64,000 nucleotides of DNA. Source: an uncultured Eubacteriales bacterium (lineage in GTDB: Bacteria; Bacillota; Clostridia; Oscillospirales; Acutalibacteraceae). Under the pieces are notes generated by a model. The model ran no database searches, was not told the DNA's origin, and worked only from the letters and a program-made list of their open reading frames with translations. Of the stretch, positions 41,300 to 49,046 are shown in pieces; the first letter of the stretch is position 1, and each line of letters starts with the position of its first letter. The stretch is taken from the NCBI GenBank assembly GCA_934647945.1, contig CAKUFK010000001.1, positions 248,001 to 312,000 on the forward strand, in the 5' to 3' direction. The translations under genes and the position numbers were made by a program.

Positions 41300-42454
41300 T
41301 CAAACCACCCGCATCCCCGCGGCGAACACCGCCGACGGCTTGGCCGCCATGGTCAGGGGATCTCCGGGGAACAGCACCAAATCCGCATCCTTGCCCGGGG
41401 TGATGGATCCCACCCGGTCATCGATGCCGCAGATCCGGGCGGGTCCGAGCGTCACAGCCTCGAGCGCCGCTTCATACGGCAGCCCTTCACGCACGGCAAG
41501 ACCCGCGCACAATGCGAGATACTGCTGCGGGATCACCGGGTGGTCGTTTATGACGGCGAGTTCCACCCCCGCCTGGTACAAAAGCCCCGGGTTCGCGGGG
41601 GTCAGGCCGCGGAGTTCCGGCTTGCTCCGGTCGCAGAGCAACGGCCCGCAAAGCACCCGCACCCCCTCAGCCGCCAGGATATCGGCCGCGCGATGCCCCT
41701 CGGTCCCGTGTACGATGGCGAACCGCAGATGAAATTCCTTTGCCAGCCGGACGGCGGTGAAGATGTCGTCCAGGCGATGGGCGTGGAAATGCACCGGCAG
41801 CTCCCCCCGCAGGACCGGCAGCAGCGCCTCGCATTTGGCGTCGTACTCCGGCTCGTCCACATCGGGATCCGCGGCGGCGCGGTCCTTGTCCTGTCCGTAT
41901 CGCCCGGCCGCGAGCAGCTGCTCCCGGATGACGGCCGCAGTGGCCATCCGGGTGACCGGAGCCTGGTTTTTGCCGTGATAGGTGGTTTTTGGATTTTCCC
42001 CGAGGGCCATCTTCATGGCCAGAGGGGCCCGGATCACCATATCGTCGATCCGGCGGCCGTAGGTTTTCATCGCTACCGACTGGCCCCCTATGGGATTGGC
42101 GCTGCCCGGCCCGGTGACCACGGTCGTCACCCCCGCCTCCAGCGCTTCCCGGAAGCAGCGGTCCTGTGGGTTGACCGCGTCGACCGCCCGGAGCTGGGGG
42201 GTGGAGGGGTCGGTATCTTCGTTCCCGTCGTCCCCCTCGAAGCCCAGGCCGTCCTCCCACATCCCGATGTGGGAATGGGCGTCGATCAGCCCGGGAAGAA
42301 GCCAGCCTCCTCCGGCGTCCAGCTCCTCTGACCCGTCCCGCGGCTTGTCCGCCATGAGTCCTATCGCAGCGATCCGGCCGTCCCGCATGTCGACGTATCC
42401 GTCCTCGATAACCGGGGCGTCCATCGGGAACACCCGCGCGTGTATGATGCGCAT
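41300..42454 (-). CDS. Amidohydrolase (imidazolonepropionase/dihydroorotase-like)
   Basis: 384 aa. Composite barrel with metal motif LPGLIDAHSHIGM (about 53-65), a conserved block VTTVVTGPGSANPIGGQSVA, further His in VHFHAHRLDD and IVHGTEGH, Asp in VINDHPVI, and the closing GSITPGKDADLVLF. Such proteins are usually annotated only as amidohydrolases; the substrate is unknown. It lies upstream of the fumarase alpha gene, on the same strand. The start at 42454 has GGCGGG upstream. Confidence 0.85.
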   Translation of the reverse strand: MRIIHARVFPMDAPVIEDGYVDMRDGRIAAIGLMADKPRDGSEELDAGGGWLLPGLIDAHSHIGMWEDGLGFEGDDGNEDTDPSTPQLRAVDAVNPQDRCFREALEAGVTTVVTGPGSANPIGGQSVAMKTYGRRIDDMVIRAPLAMKMALGENPKTTYHGKNQAPVTRMATAAVIREQLLAAGRYGQDKDRAAADPDVDEPEYDAKCEALLPVLRGELPVHFHAHRLDDIFTAVRLAKEFHLRFAIVHGTEGHRAADILAAEGVRVLCGPLLCDRSKPELRGLTPANPGLLYQAGVELAVINDHPVIPQQYLALCAGLAVREGLPYEAALEAVTLGPARICGIDDRVGSITPGKDADLVLFPGDPLTMAAKPSAVFAAGMRVV

Positions 42455-42531
42455 AACCCGCCTTCTTTCAAAGAAAGGGCAGGACGCGCGGGAGATCCCC
42501 TCCTGCTCGCCCTGCCTGATTTAACCTTGCC

Positions 42532-42960
42532 TTATTTGGAACCCCGGCGGGAGAAGCCGCCGTGCTTTCCGTCCACGGAGCGCTTGAGGTCCAGCATCTT
42601 CTCGTCGCTGGTCTGCTTGAACTTGGACATCATATCCTCAAAACTGCCGCTGTCCGACCGGGAGGGCTGCCATTCAAAACCGCCGGGCCGGCCAGGTGAA
42701 GCCGCACGCGCAGCTCGGGGGGCCGGATCCACGGCCTTTTTCATCGAGAGGCTGACCTTGCCGTCCTCCCCGATGTTCAGGATTTTGACCTTAACCATCT
42801 GGTTCTCGGTCACATAATCCCGTATCTCCTTGACATAGGTGGGAGCCACCTCGGAAATGTGGACCATGCCGGTTTTACCGCCGGGCAGCTCCACAAAAGC
42901 CCCGAATTTCGTGATCCCCGTCACCTTGCCCTCAACAACCGCTCCAACTTCCAGTGCCAT
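42532..42960 (-). CDS. S1 domain RNA-binding protein (YabR-like)
   Basis: 142 aa. S1 domain (about 3-75) with VVEGKVTGITKFGAFVELPG, GMVHISEVA and VKVKILNIGEDGKVSLSMKK, then a disordered Arg/Pro/Ser linker and a short C-terminal segment with FEDMMSKFKQTSDEKM. It is the last gene of yabP-yabQ-divIC-yabR, in the B. subtilis order. ATG 42960 has GGGGGA upstream. Confidence 0.9.
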   Translation of the reverse strand: MALEVGAVVEGKVTGITKFGAFVELPGGKTGMVHISEVAPTYVKEIRDYVTENQMVKVKILNIGEDGKVSLSMKKAVDPAPRAARAASPGRPGGFEWQPSRSDSGSFEDMMSKFKQTSDEKMLDLKRSVDGKHGGFSRRGSK

Positions 42961-42996
42961 ATGCCTGCGTTTTCCCCCTACTACCATTTTTGAGTA

Positions 42997-43278
42997 TCAG
43001 TCGCCCGGTACCTCGACAAGTATGAGCTCTTCCGGCCTGGTCAATCCCTGCTTGCGGGCCTGCTGCTCCTGATATTTTTCATAGTTGTCGCTTTTATTCT
43101 GCAAATCCTCGTTCATACGCACGTAAGCCGCGATTTTCTGATCGTATCCGTCAATATCTCTCTCGCTTTCATTAATCTGCAATTGGAGCTGGATGAGCAT
43201 GACGATCACATACACAGAAAACGCGAGCAGCGCGATCCGAAGAAAGATGCTTTTCTTCTTCTTTTTCACGGCTCTCAT
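42997..43278 (-). CDS. divIC: Septum formation initiator DivIC/FtsB-type
   Basis: 93 aa. Basic cytoplasmic start (KKKKK), one membrane helix (about 13-32), a coiled coil (about 34-70) and the C-terminal QGLTRPEELILVEVPG typical of DivIC/FtsB. It is part of the divisome with FtsL and DivIB. It lies between yabQ and the S1 gene, as in B. subtilis, which supports the name. Confidence 0.92.
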   Translation of the reverse strand: MRAVKKKKKSIFLRIALLAFSVYVIVMLIQLQLQINESERDIDGYDQKIAAYVRMNEDLQNKSDNYEKYQEQQARKQGLTRPEELILVEVPGD

Positions 43279-43322
43279 ACGATTCGGTTCCCTTCTATGT
43301 AAAGGCCGTTCAAGGTCGCGTT

Positions 43323-43838
43323 CTATTCCTTCTGATTATACAATACGGATAGGGGCCGTTGCAAGACCTTTTTCAGATTTCCCGCGATTTTTTTGAAGAA
43401 ATCCGCGGCGGGGCGGCCGATTTTACAAAAAAATCGAGCCAGGGCGGAGATGGGACGGCGTAAAAGTTTCCAAAGAAGGCGGAACGGGAAAAAAATCGCC
43501 TTCCAGAGGCCGTGCCACAGCCACAGAATCGCGGCGATGACGCTCTTGGCGCAGCGCATCACCGCCCGGCCGATGGTAAAATAATAGGCCATAAAGCCTG
43601 TAACGAGGCCCAGGAACAGATAGAAACGCAGCTCCCCCCCTGTCACCGCCAGGGCGAAAAGGAAGGTGACGACACTGCTGAGCGCAAAAAACAGGAGATC
43701 CTGAAAAAAGACCACCTTGGCGGAGGGCCGCATCAGCAGCCGGATCACCCGGAACACATCGTAAAACGCCCCCAGCAGGAATCCCAGCCCCCCGGCCATA
43801 AACAGCTCCTGAAGCTGGCCGCCGTTCGTAATTCCCAT
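43323..43838 (-). CDS. yabQ: Spore cortex biosynthesis protein YabQ
   Basis: 171 aa. Four or five N-terminal membrane helices (about 8-120) with LGAFYDVFRVIRLL, the YabQ hallmark, and a basic C-terminal tail. It is needed for cortex formation in B. subtilis. ATG 43838 is preferred over 43844. yabP lies just upstream and the gene is very probably co-transcribed under sporulation control. Confidence 0.9.
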   Translation of the reverse strand: MGITNGGQLQELFMAGGLGFLLGAFYDVFRVIRLLMRPSAKVVFFQDLLFFALSSVVTFLFALAVTGGELRFYLFLGLVTGFMAYYFTIGRAVMRCAKSVIAAILWLWHGLWKAIFFPFRLLWKLLRRPISALARFFCKIGRPAADFFKKIAGNLKKVLQRPLSVLYNQKE

Positions 43839-43852
43839 GAGCAAAGGCCCCT

Positions 43853-44140
43853 TTACTTAAACAGCCGGCCGAAAAAGCCGCCCGAGCGGGAATGCACGTC
43901 CGCATAGCTCAGGGACTGAATCGAGCCTTCCAGCGTCAGTTCCCCCGTTTCCACATTCAAACGGTTGATGTGCAGCCCCTCCCCCTTGACCGTCAGTTCC
44001 CCGAGGTCGGTATAGATGATCACGGTCAGCTCATCGAAGCTGTCCACATCCGATACACCCGAAACCGTCAGCGCCCGCCGGTCCTCGAGCACCAGATGGT
44101 GGGGCATACCCGGTACGGCTTTTGAGGCTTCCTCTTTCAT
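43853..44140 (-). CDS. yabP: Spore coat/sporulation protein YabP
   Basis: 95 aa. HHLVLEDRRALTVSGVSDVDSFDE followed by a beta-rich region and LEGSIQSLSY is the typical YabP sequence. The C-terminal RSGGFFGRLFK is also conserved. AAGGAGGAG precedes ATG 44140. First gene of the cluster; a sigmaE-like promoter lies at 44170-44196. Confidence 0.93.
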   Translation of the reverse strand: MKEEASKAVPGMPHHLVLEDRRALTVSGVSDVDSFDELTVIIYTDLGELTVKGEGLHINRLNVETGELTLEGSIQSLSYADVHSRSGGFFGRLFK

Positions 44141-44169
44141 GCCGGCTCCTCCTTACCTCGTCATGGTTC

Positions 44170-44196
44170 ATTCTATGAGGGGAGAAGGAGAATTAT
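44170..44196 (-). promoter_or_regulatory. Candidate sigmaE promoter for yabP-yabQ-divIC
   Basis: On the minus strand CATAGAAT (complement of 44170-44177) resembles the sigmaE -10 CATACANT; 13 nt upstream ATAATT (complement of 44191-44196) resembles its -35. yabP is sigmaE-controlled in B. subtilis, which makes this plausible. Confidence 0.4.
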
Positions 44197-44215
44197 GTTC
44201 CGATCGCCGCCTGCA

Positions 44216-44470
44216 TGTCTGCTTTCTTTGCCCCGGGGGCAGGCAACACAGTCCTCATGGCAAAGAAAAACGTCAGAGGTCATGCCTCCTGAACGCCTTG
44301 CGGTCACTTGACGCGGATCTGGTGCCATACCGGATGGAATATCGCTCTTTATGCGCCGTTAACTCGGCCAAATGCCCACGCGCGGCCAATTTTTCTCTCC
44401 GCGCCGAGAAAGGAAGCAAAGAACATCGATTCCGACGGTTTGGCCCAACCCGACTCCACACATTATGGGG
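44216..44470. repeat. Diverged multi-hairpin element, copy D
   Basis: Most of the 451-nt gap 44141-44591. On the plus strand a TTTCTTTGCC/GGCAAAGAAA hairpin (44223-44232/44259-44268) runs into AAACGTCAGAGG, like the h3-AAAAGAACCGTCAGGGG stretch of copies A and B. On the minus strand a CCTTTCTC..GAGA hairpin leads into TGGCCGCGC (complement of 44380-44388), like h2 plus core of copy A. The two modules are in opposite orientations. Similarity is weak elsewhere. Confidence 0.45.
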
Positions 44471-44530
44471 CGGCGGTCCCAGGATTTTGGGTCGTCATGA
44501 TGATATAGGAGAATTCCACCACTTTTTCCC

Positions 44531-44559
44531 TTTTCTTTTTTCCCGGTTTTTGGTATACT
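44531..44559 (+). promoter_or_regulatory. Extended -10 promoter of the glycosyltransferase operon
   Basis: TGGTATACT (44551-44559) is an extended -10; TTTTCT (44531-44536) sits at 17-nt spacing as a poor -35. TTG 44592 follows about 32 nt later. Confidence 0.5.
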
Positions 44560-44591
44560 CGTATTATCATGGAGAAAGGGCGGAGGTCATC

Positions 44592-46055
44592 TTGCCATCG
44601 CTGACCCTGAATCGGCGGCATGGGGCACAGACGGTGATCTGTATCCTGCTGTTCGCCTTTGTGCTCCGTCTGTGCGTCGGGACACTCTACTCAAATTATT
44701 TCGACATCACCTGGTACCGCACCTGGGCGCTCGGCTTTCAGGACGGCTTTTTCGATGCCTACACCCGGTTGGATACCGGCCGTTACGCCCTGGATTATCC
44801 CCCGCTGTACCTCTACTGCCTGTATGTCGTCGGCCAGCTCTACAAGTATCTGCCCATCGCGGACTACTGGATGTTCGACATGCTGGCGATGAAGATGTTT
44901 CCCATCCTGTTCGATGTGCTGGCGGCGGGCCTGTTTTATCTGGTCTGCCGCAAACAGAGCGAAACCCTGGGTGTGCTGGCGGCCGCCCTCTGGGCCCTCA
45001 ACCCCTCCACCGTCTTCAACAGCGCCCATTGGGGGCAGACCGACGGCCTGATGGTGTTCCTGCTGCTTCTCTCCTTCTATCAGATAGAGCGGGACCGGCC
45101 CTTTCTCGGCTCGGTGCTGTTTGCCGTGGCCTGCCTGACCAAGATGCAGTGCCTCTATTTCGCGCCTGCGCTGTTTGTCTTCCTCCTGCGTCCCGGAGAC
45201 CTTCCCGATGAGTCGGAAGACCCGGGAGCCCCCTCCCGCAGGACCCGGGCCGGCCGGTTTTTGCAGGCTGCCGGCCGCCTGCGCTGGGCCGACGCCCTGT
45301 CCTGTGTCGGGGCGGCCCTGCTCACCGGCATCGCCGGTTTCCTCCCTTTTATTGCCGGGAGCTGGAAGGCCTGGGGGTTCGAAAGCCTGCTGCTGCCCTT
45401 TCAGGTGTACTTCGGCGGCCTTGGCAAATACCCATACGCCACCCTCAACGCCTATAACCTCTACGGCGCCTCCGCCCTCAACTGGGTGAGAGATGACCGT
45501 TCCCTCCTGTTTGGAACGGCCGACGCAAACGGAGTCGCTACCGGCGGGTTCACCCTGCATCATTTCAGCATCCTGATGCTGCTTTTGTCCCTGGTTCTCG
45601 TTGTCTACGTCCTGCTCCGGGGGAAACGGGAAAACCGGCTCTGGCTGGGCTGTTTCCTGTTCATGCAATGCACCTTCATGCTCACCACCCGGATGCATGA
45701 GCGGTATCAATTCCCGGTGCTGCTGTTCTCCCTCATGCTGTTTCTGCGGCAATGGGATTTCCGCTGGCTGATGCAGTATCTGGCCCTCTCCCTGATCACC
45801 TTTTTCAATCAATTCATGCTCCTCGTCCGCAACAATACGATAAACGACCGGAGCGCCCCCTGGAACCGGATTTATGTCCCGGTGATGGTGGTCATGTCCC
45901 TGGTCAATCTGGCAATTTTCTTTTGGGGCCTTCTGCTATCGGTCCAAACGGCCTTTCCTCCCGCTCAAAAAGAGGACGGGCTTCTCCCCGAAGAGCCCAT
46001 TCCCCCCTCTGCGGACCCGGGCCATCCAATACCCGAAAGGCGTGATGAAGCTTGA
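44592..46055 (+). CDS. Polytopic mannosyltransferase-like glycosyltransferase (GT-C fold)
   Basis: 487 aa, about ten membrane helices. The first extracellular loop has DITWYRTWALGFQDGFFDAY and DYPPLYLYCLY; NSAHWGQTDGLMVF and ACLTKMQCLYF follow, as in GT-C enzymes that use polyprenyl-phosphate sugars (GT39/GT87/ALG6-like). TTG 44592 is chosen because GGAGG lies 5 nt upstream; the frame stays open to 44016 but crosses a promoter and repeat D. The YfhO gene overlaps its stop codon. Role inferred: adding sugars to a wall polymer or protein outside the membrane. Confidence 0.82.
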   Translation: MPSLTLNRRHGAQTVICILLFAFVLRLCVGTLYSNYFDITWYRTWALGFQDGFFDAYTRLDTGRYALDYPPLYLYCLYVVGQLYKYLPIADYWMFDMLAMKMFPILFDVLAAGLFYLVCRKQSETLGVLAAALWALNPSTVFNSAHWGQTDGLMVFLLLLSFYQIERDRPFLGSVLFAVACLTKMQCLYFAPALFVFLLRPGDLPDESEDPGAPSRRTRAGRFLQAAGRLRWADALSCVGAALLTGIAGFLPFIAGSWKAWGFESLLLPFQVYFGGLGKYPYATLNAYNLYGASALNWVRDDRSLLFGTADANGVATGGFTLHHFSILMLLLSLVLVVYVLLRGKRENRLWLGCFLFMQCTFMLTTRMHERYQFPVLLFSLMLFLRQWDFRWLMQYLALSLITFFNQFMLLVRNNTINDRSAPWNRIYVPVMVVMSLVNLAIFFWGLLLSVQTAFPPAQKEDGLLPEEPIPPSADPGHPIPERRDEA

Positions 46056-48688
46056 CGATTTCTGCTCTCGGCAAACCCAAGGAACGGGCGCTGCTCTCCT
46101 TCCTGCTGCCCCTGGCGGCCGCGGCGCTCCTGTTTCTCCCCTTCCTCATCTATGACAAGGGGTATTTCATCTATTACGGGGACTTCAACGTCCAGCAGAT
46201 CCCGTTTTACCAGATGGCTCACGACAGCGTGCGTTCGGGCAACATTTTCTGGAGCTGGACGACCGACCTCGGCGCCAACTTCGTCGGGTCCTATTCCTTT
46301 TATCTGCTCGGCAGCCCCTTTTTCTGGCTGACCCTTCCTTTCCCCAGCGCGGCCGTCCCGTATCTGATGGGCCCGCTCCTCATCCTCAAATTCGCCTGCT
46401 CCTCGGCGGCCGCCTATGCGCTGCTTCGCCGTTTCGTAAGGCCGGACTACGCCCTGATCGGCGGGATCCTGTACGCGTTTTCGGGTTTTTCGATCTACAA
46501 TGTCTTCTTCAACCATTTCCATGAGGCTATCATCTATTTTCCCCTGATGCTCCTCGGCCTCGAACGGTTCATGAAGGACGACAAGCGGGGCCTGTTCGGC
46601 CTGATGGTCTGCCTGAGCGCTTTGAACAACTATTATTTCTTCATCGGCCAGGCCATTTTTATTGTGATTTACTGGTTTGTACGGATGTTCTCAGGCGAGT
46701 GGGAATGCACCATGCCCAAATTCCTCTGGCTGGTTTTCGAAGCAGTCGTGGGTACCGCGGGTGCGGCGGTACTGCTGCTCCCCTCCTATCTGGCGGTGAT
46801 CCAGAATCCCCGGACCGAGAGCATGCTCGCCGGCTGGGACCTGCTCATCTACAACAAACCGCAGCGCCTGTTCGATATCCTGCATTCCTTTTTCTTCCCA
46901 CAGGATATCCCAGCCAGGGAAAACTTCTTCCCCGATTCGGACAACAAATGGGCGTCCATGTCAGCCTGGCTGCCGGTATTCAGCTGCTCGGGCGCCATCG
47001 CCTATTTCCAGTCTCGCAAACACAGCGACTGGCTGCGCCGCATGCTGATTATCTGCTTTTTCTGCGCCGTCATTCCCGGCCTCAATGCCATGTTCCAGCT
47101 TTTTAACTGGGCTTATTACGCCCGGTGGTACTATATGATGGTCCTCATCCTCGTCCTCGCCACGGTGAAATGCTTTGAGGACGCGGACCGAACCCCCGTC
47201 AACTGGAACCGGGCCCTGGGCTGGACCTTCGGCATCACCGCCTTTTTCGCCCTGTTCATCGGCCTGGCGCCCAAAAGCTGGACTCCCGATGCCGAGACCG
47301 GCAAAATCCAATACGGCCTGATGAAAATCCCCGAACGGTTCTGGCTGTTTGTGGGCATCGCGGTCATTTGCCTGGTGGTTGCAGCCGTCCTGATCGCCAT
47401 CTTTAAACGGGAACGGGAAAATTTCTTTCCCTGGACTGTCACCGCCACCCTCTGCATGAGCCTGATGGTGAGCTGGTATCTGATCGGCCTCGGCAAAGCC
47501 AATTCCAACTTCACCTCCGCCTACGTCATCGAGACCGCTATCGAGGGCGGGGACAAGATCACCCTGCCCGAAACCCCCAACCAGTTTACCCGCATCGACT
47601 TTTACAACGGCATGGACAACCAGGGGATGTTCTGGCAGATGCCCACCATCCAGGCTTTCCACAGCATCGTCCCCGGCTCGGTGATGGAATTTTACCCCAC
47701 CATCGGGATTTCCCGCGGCGTCGCCACCCGGCCGGAAACGAAGCATTACGCCGTGCGGAGCCTGACCTCGGTCCGCTGGCTGTTCGATCATGCGAACACA
47801 AGCGGCCGGGAGAATAAAAGCTCATTCTTCGAGAGCAACGGCACCACCCAGATGCCGGGCTGGAGTTATGTGGACACCCAGAACGATTTTAAGATCTACG
47901 AAAACGAGTATTACATCCCGATGGGCTTTACCTATGATGCTATGCTCACCCGCACCCAGTACAACGCCCTGAGCGAAAGCAACCGGGAACTCGCCCTGCT
48001 CAAAGCGCTGGTCGTCGAGGATGAGGACGCCCCGGCTCTCTCCGGCATGCTCACGCCGCTTTCCAACGCGGTCTCCTACTCCAAGGAGGCCTATTACGCC
48101 GACTGCCTTGCCCGCAAGGCGGAGTCCGCCTCCTCCTTTGTCCGGGACAATCGCGGCTTCACCGCCACCATCCAGGTGGAGAAGGATACCCCCGTCTTTT
48201 TCAGTGTTCCCTATGAGGACGGCTGGACCGCCACCGTGGACGGCCAGGCGGCCGAAATCTATAAAGTCAACGTCGGGTTTATGGCGGTCATTTGTCCCGC
48301 CACCGGCGGCGAGGTCACCATCCGGTTCGACTACCACACCCCGGGGCTTTTCTATGGGCTGCTGATCACCCTGGGGGCTGTCCTGCTGTTCCTGCTGTAT
48401 TATTTCCTCATGCGGGTCTGGGACGGCCGGATGCGCCGGAGACTCGAAGCGGAGATCCCGCTCGTCCCTCTGGACAGCGGCGATGGGCCGGATGAGCTCC
48501 GTACCGACGCACCGGCAGATTCGCCGCCCGCGTCGGGCCGGGAGAATGCGGCCGACGGATTCGACCTCTATCAATATTACGGCGGGGGTATTTCGCCGCC
48601 GGAAGACCGTCCGGCATCCGATTCCCCTGAAAGCGGCTCTCCCGGCGGGGAGACGCCTTTGCCGGATGACGCGGACCCGGAATCCTGA
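46052..48688 (+). CDS. YfhO-family membrane glycosyltransferase-like protein
   Basis: 878 aa. About twelve to fourteen membrane helices (about 12-480 and one near 765-790), with GYFIYYGDFNVQQIPFY in the first extracellular loop and NHFHEAIIYFPLMLLGLERF, both typical of YfhO. An extracellular domain (about 480-760) ends in FFSVPYEDGWTATVDGQ; the C-terminal cytoplasmic tail is acidic and Pro/Ser-rich. B. subtilis YfhO glycosylates lipoteichoic acid. TTG 46052 overlaps the previous stop (TTGA), so translation is coupled. Confidence 0.85.
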   Translation: MTISALGKPKERALLSFLLPLAAAALLFLPFLIYDKGYFIYYGDFNVQQIPFYQMAHDSVRSGNIFWSWTTDLGANFVGSYSFYLLGSPFFWLTLPFPSAAVPYLMGPLLILKFACSSAAAYALLRRFVRPDYALIGGILYAFSGFSIYNVFFNHFHEAIIYFPLMLLGLERFMKDDKRGLFGLMVCLSALNNYYFFIGQAIFIVIYWFVRMFSGEWECTMPKFLWLVFEAVVGTAGAAVLLLPSYLAVIQNPRTESMLAGWDLLIYNKPQRLFDILHSFFFPQDIPARENFFPDSDNKWASMSAWLPVFSCSGAIAYFQSRKHSDWLRRMLIICFFCAVIPGLNAMFQLFNWAYYARWYYMMVLILVLATVKCFEDADRTPVNWNRALGWTFGITAFFALFIGLAPKSWTPDAETGKIQYGLMKIPERFWLFVGIAVICLVVAAVLIAIFKRERENFFPWTVTATLCMSLMVSWYLIGLGKANSNFTSAYVIETAIEGGDKITLPETPNQFTRIDFYNGMDNQGMFWQMPTIQAFHSIVPGSVMEFYPTIGISRGVATRPETKHYAVRSLTSVRWLFDHANTSGRENKSSFFESNGTTQMPGWSYVDTQNDFKIYENEYYIPMGFTYDAMLTRTQYNALSESNRELALLKALVVEDEDAPALSGMLTPLSNAVSYSKEAYYADCLARKAESASSFVRDNRGFTATIQVEKDTPVFFSVPYEDGWTATVDGQAAEIYKVNVGFMAVICPATGGEVTIRFDYHTPGLFYGLLITLGAVLLFLLYYFLMRVWDGRMRRRLEAEIPLVPLDSGDGPDELRTDAPADSPPASGRENAADGFDLYQYYGGGISPPEDRPASDSPESGSPGGETPLPDDADPES

Positions 48689-48807
48689 CTGGTTTACAGG
48701 GCGGACAGACAAGGCTGTTTCAGTGCCGCCAGGATGACCGCCGTTTTCCCATACGGTCATTCCGCATCTCCACGCTCGCGAAAATGCTTCTGTCAGCTAA
48801 AAAGCGC

Positions 48808-48992
48808 TGCAATGGCCCTGATGCTCGCATCAGGGCCATTGCAAGATTGGGGCATCCGGCCTGGTCCCTGCTTTGCAGGGACCAGCCACAAAGTCGGCCG
48901 AAATTGGCGAGGCGCCGCAGTCAACCTCCCTCGCCCGGCAGCATGTCAAGGTGGTCGGCGCACTGAGCGCCAGGGGACTATCCCCTGGCGCT
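48808..48992. repeat. Three perfect hairpins in the YfhO/YgiQ gap
   Basis: Within the gap 48689-49046: H1, a 16-bp stem with CTCG tetraloop (48808-48823/48828-48843); H2, an 11-bp stem with TTT loop (48861-48871/48875-48885); H3, a 12-bp stem with CTA loop (48966-48977/48981-48992). None matches the A/B/C core. No T-run follows H1 or H2, so they are not simple terminators. 48690-48800 shows nothing clear. Confidence 0.75.
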
Positions 48993-49021
48993 CTTGTGTT
49001 TGATTTGCCGATGAAAGAGCC

Positions 49022-49045
49022 GAGGAAGGGATACCACCCTTCCTC
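49022..49045. terminator. Hairpin between the convergent yfhO-like and ygiQ-like genes
   Basis: GAGGAAGGG (49022-49030) pairs with CCCTTCCTC (49037-49045), adjacent to the YgiQ stop codon and followed by TTT on the plus strand. Confidence 0.65.
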
Positions 49046-49046
49046 T

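Noticed and set aside
44016..44591. 192-residue N-terminal extension of the GT-C glycosyltransferase
   Set aside because: It crosses antisense yabP, repeat D and a promoter. A GGAGG-TTG start at 44592 gives a typical first membrane helix.
48808..48992. Simple terminators after the YfhO gene
   Set aside because: The first two hairpins lack T-runs and lie 120-200 nt past the stop codon; only the last one (49022-49045) suits termination.
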